Of a stretch of DNA of 64,000 nucleotides, positions 62,823-64,000 are shown piece by piece. Each line of letters begins with the position of its first letter. The stretch's first letter is position 1. The translations under genes were made by a program, and so were the position numbers. The stretch comes from Pseudomonas sp. UBA6562 (lineage in GTDB: Bacteria; Pseudomonadota; Gammaproteobacteria; Pseudomonadales; Pseudomonadaceae): assembly GCF_002434265.1 (NCBI RefSeq), contig NZ_DJJS01000008.1:603667-667666 (forward strand), read 5' to 3'. The notes beneath the pieces were generated by a model. That model searched no databases. It was not told where the DNA came from and saw only the letters and a list, made by a program, of their open reading frames with translations.

Positions 62823-63764
62823 ATGCAGATCGACGAAGAGCTCACCCTGAAGAAGCTCGAAATATTTCTCGCCTTCATGCACAGCGGCAACCTGGCCCGC
62901 GCCGCCAGTGCGCTGGATACCAGCAGCGTCAGCGTGCACCGGGCCATCCATTCGCTGGAGAACGCCCTGCGCTGTCCGTTGTTCAAACATGAAGGGCGTA
63001 CGTTGACGCCGCTGGAAAGCGCCTACGTGCTGGAAGAGAAAGCGCGCAAGCTGATCCAGGACACCAGCGAGATGGTCCGCGCCACCCGCGAGGCGGCCGG
63101 CTTCTCCGCCGAGCGTTTCAAGCTCGGCACGCTGTATTCGCTCACGGTCAAGACCGTGCCGCAGTTGATCATGGGCCTGAAGCTGCGCCGCAGCGCACTG
63201 AACATCGACCTGACCCTGGGCTCGAACGTCGACCTGATGTACCGCCTGAAGAACCTGGAGCTCGACGCCATCCTGGTGTCGCTCAACGAAAGCACCTGCG
63301 ATCCGGCCTGCGAGCAGTTGCCGCTGTTCTCCGACGACATCTTCCTCGCCGTGCCCAACGAGTCGCCCTTCGCCCAGGAGCACGAAGTGGACCTGGCGGA
63401 CCTCGCCCACTCCACCTTCATCACCCTCACCCAGGGCTTCGCCACCCACCGCGACGGCGAGCGGGTATTCCAGCAGGCGGGGTTCGAACCGAACGTGGCC
63501 ATGCAGGTGAACGACATCTTCACCTTGCTCAGCATGGTCAGCTCCGGCGTGGGCTACGCGCTGCTGCCGGGGCGGATTTCGGCGGTGTACGAGAACCGTA
63601 TCCGGCTGATTCCGTTGCAGGCGCGCTACCGCTTGCAGCAGCACATCGGCGTGCTGTTCCTCAAGACCCGCGAACGCGACCCGAACCTGTTGGCGCTGGT
63701 CGCCGAGTGCCGCATGTACAGCCTGCAAGGCGATCAGCGCCAAGGCGTCGCCCCGGTAGTGTGA
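62823..63764 (+). CDS. mdcR: Malonate-utilisation LysR regulator MdcR
   Basis: A 313-residue LysR protein. The N-terminus LTLKKLEIFLAFMHSGNLAR, HTH ASALDTSSVSVHRAIHSLEN, and AERFKLGTLYSLTVKTVPQL followed by LRRSALNIDLTLGSNVDLMY match MdcR of the malonate decarboxylase cluster as I know it. It is placed 129 bases before a convergent gene that fits MadM. It would activate the mdc/mad genes in the presence of malonate. Confidence 0.83.
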   Translation: MQIDEELTLKKLEIFLAFMHSGNLARAASALDTSSVSVHRAIHSLENALRCPLFKHEGRTLTPLESAYVLEEKARKLIQDTSEMVRATREAAGFSAERFKLGTLYSLTVKTVPQLIMGLKLRRSALNIDLTLGSNVDLMYRLKNLELDAILVSLNESTCDPACEQLPLFSDDIFLAVPNESPFAQEHEVDLADLAHSTFITLTQGFATHRDGERVFQQAGFEPNVAMQVNDIFTLLSMVSSGVGYALLPGRISAVYENRIRLIPLQARYRLQQHIGVLFLKTRERDPNLLALVAECRMYSLQGDQRQGVAPVV

Positions 63765-63892
63765 GTCAGGGGCACATATGCCTCAGGCTGGCAGCAGCAC
63801 CCCGCGCACAAAGACGGGAACGTCGGCCCCGGAAGGGGGATGAATACCGCCACCCCCGGCGCTACGAGCCGAGGGCTTGCGACGGGCAAGCC

Positions 63893-64000
63893 TCAGCCCA
63901 CCAGCCCGCGCACACAGAAGTACAGCACCGACGGCCCGAGCAGGCAGCCAAGGCCCGTGTGGAAAGTGGCCGTCAACGCACCATAAGGCACCAGGCGCCG
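63893..64000 (-). CDS. madM: Probable malonate transporter subunit MadM, C-terminal part (runs past window)
   Basis: The last 35 codons of a membrane protein read RRLVPYGALTATFHTGLGCL and LGPSVLYFCVRGLVG before TGA at 63893. Neighbourhood with mdcR and this type of ending fit MadM of the MadLM malonate carrier. The upstream part is outside the window, so the assignment rests on about 35 residues plus context. Confidence 0.6.
   Translation of the reverse strand, partial: RRLVPYGALTATFHTGLGCLLGPSVLYFCVRGLVG

Overview
This is a high-GC chromosome segment of a fluorescent Pseudomonas, most likely of the P. putida group. The placement rests on a recognisable core order (cobO under a cobalamin riboswitch, two NlpC/P60 lipoproteins, hda, purM-purN, a DUF3108 protein, a tapT-type DTW protein), REP-like palindromes, an MvaT-type silencer fragment and a probable malonate-utilisation edge (mdcR/madM).

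Layout. (1) 1-14.4 kb is core: cobalamin synthesis, cell-wall peptidases, replication control (hda), purine synthesis, a DEAD-box helicase and a YbdG-like mechanosensitive channel, with a few small orphan genes at 9.8-11.6 kb. (2) 14.5-31.1 kb is an accessory island with visibly lower and uneven GC. Its left edge is a decayed IS3-family copy; IS66 and mvaT scars lie inside. It carries a coupled two-gene NTPase pair (alpha/beta hydrolase fused to a P-loop NTPase, plus an AAA-TPR protein; 18.0-22.1 kb), an OLD-family ATPase/TOPRIM protein, and a tight cassette of a small beta-rich protein, a PfkB-nucleoside deoxyribosyltransferase fusion, a QueC-like enzyme and a nitroreductase-like protein. That cassette runs head-on into a coupled Dam-like methylase and HhH-GPD glycosylase. 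A GIY-YIG protein and several gene fragments follow. No integrase, tRNA or direct-repeat attachment site was found in the window. (3) 31.1-46 kb: a structured leader before a DUF6124-type gene, a four-gene catabolic operon (MFS carrier, FAH-fold protein, SDR, D-2-hydroxyacid dehydrogenase) with a divergent AraC regulator, DUF2167, arfB, a KaiC/hybrid-kinase pair, stress-type small proteins, and an SDR whose divergent AraC regulator has a premature stop. (4) 46-64 kb: a TonB siderophore receptor with a Fur-like site, a membrane DnaJ, a TetR-controlled tripartite RND efflux set (TetR-MFP-RND on one strand, outer-membrane channel divergent), two EamA/LysR/oxidoreductase groups, then mdcR and the end of a probable madM.

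The best candidates for undescribed biology are the two-gene NTPase pair and the QueC/PfkB-NDT/nitroreductase cassette with its convergent methylase-glycosylase partner. Both look like anti-phage or anti-plasmid modules by gene content and neighbourhood, but no function is proven by sequence alone. All family names come from reading motifs by eye; no database search was run.
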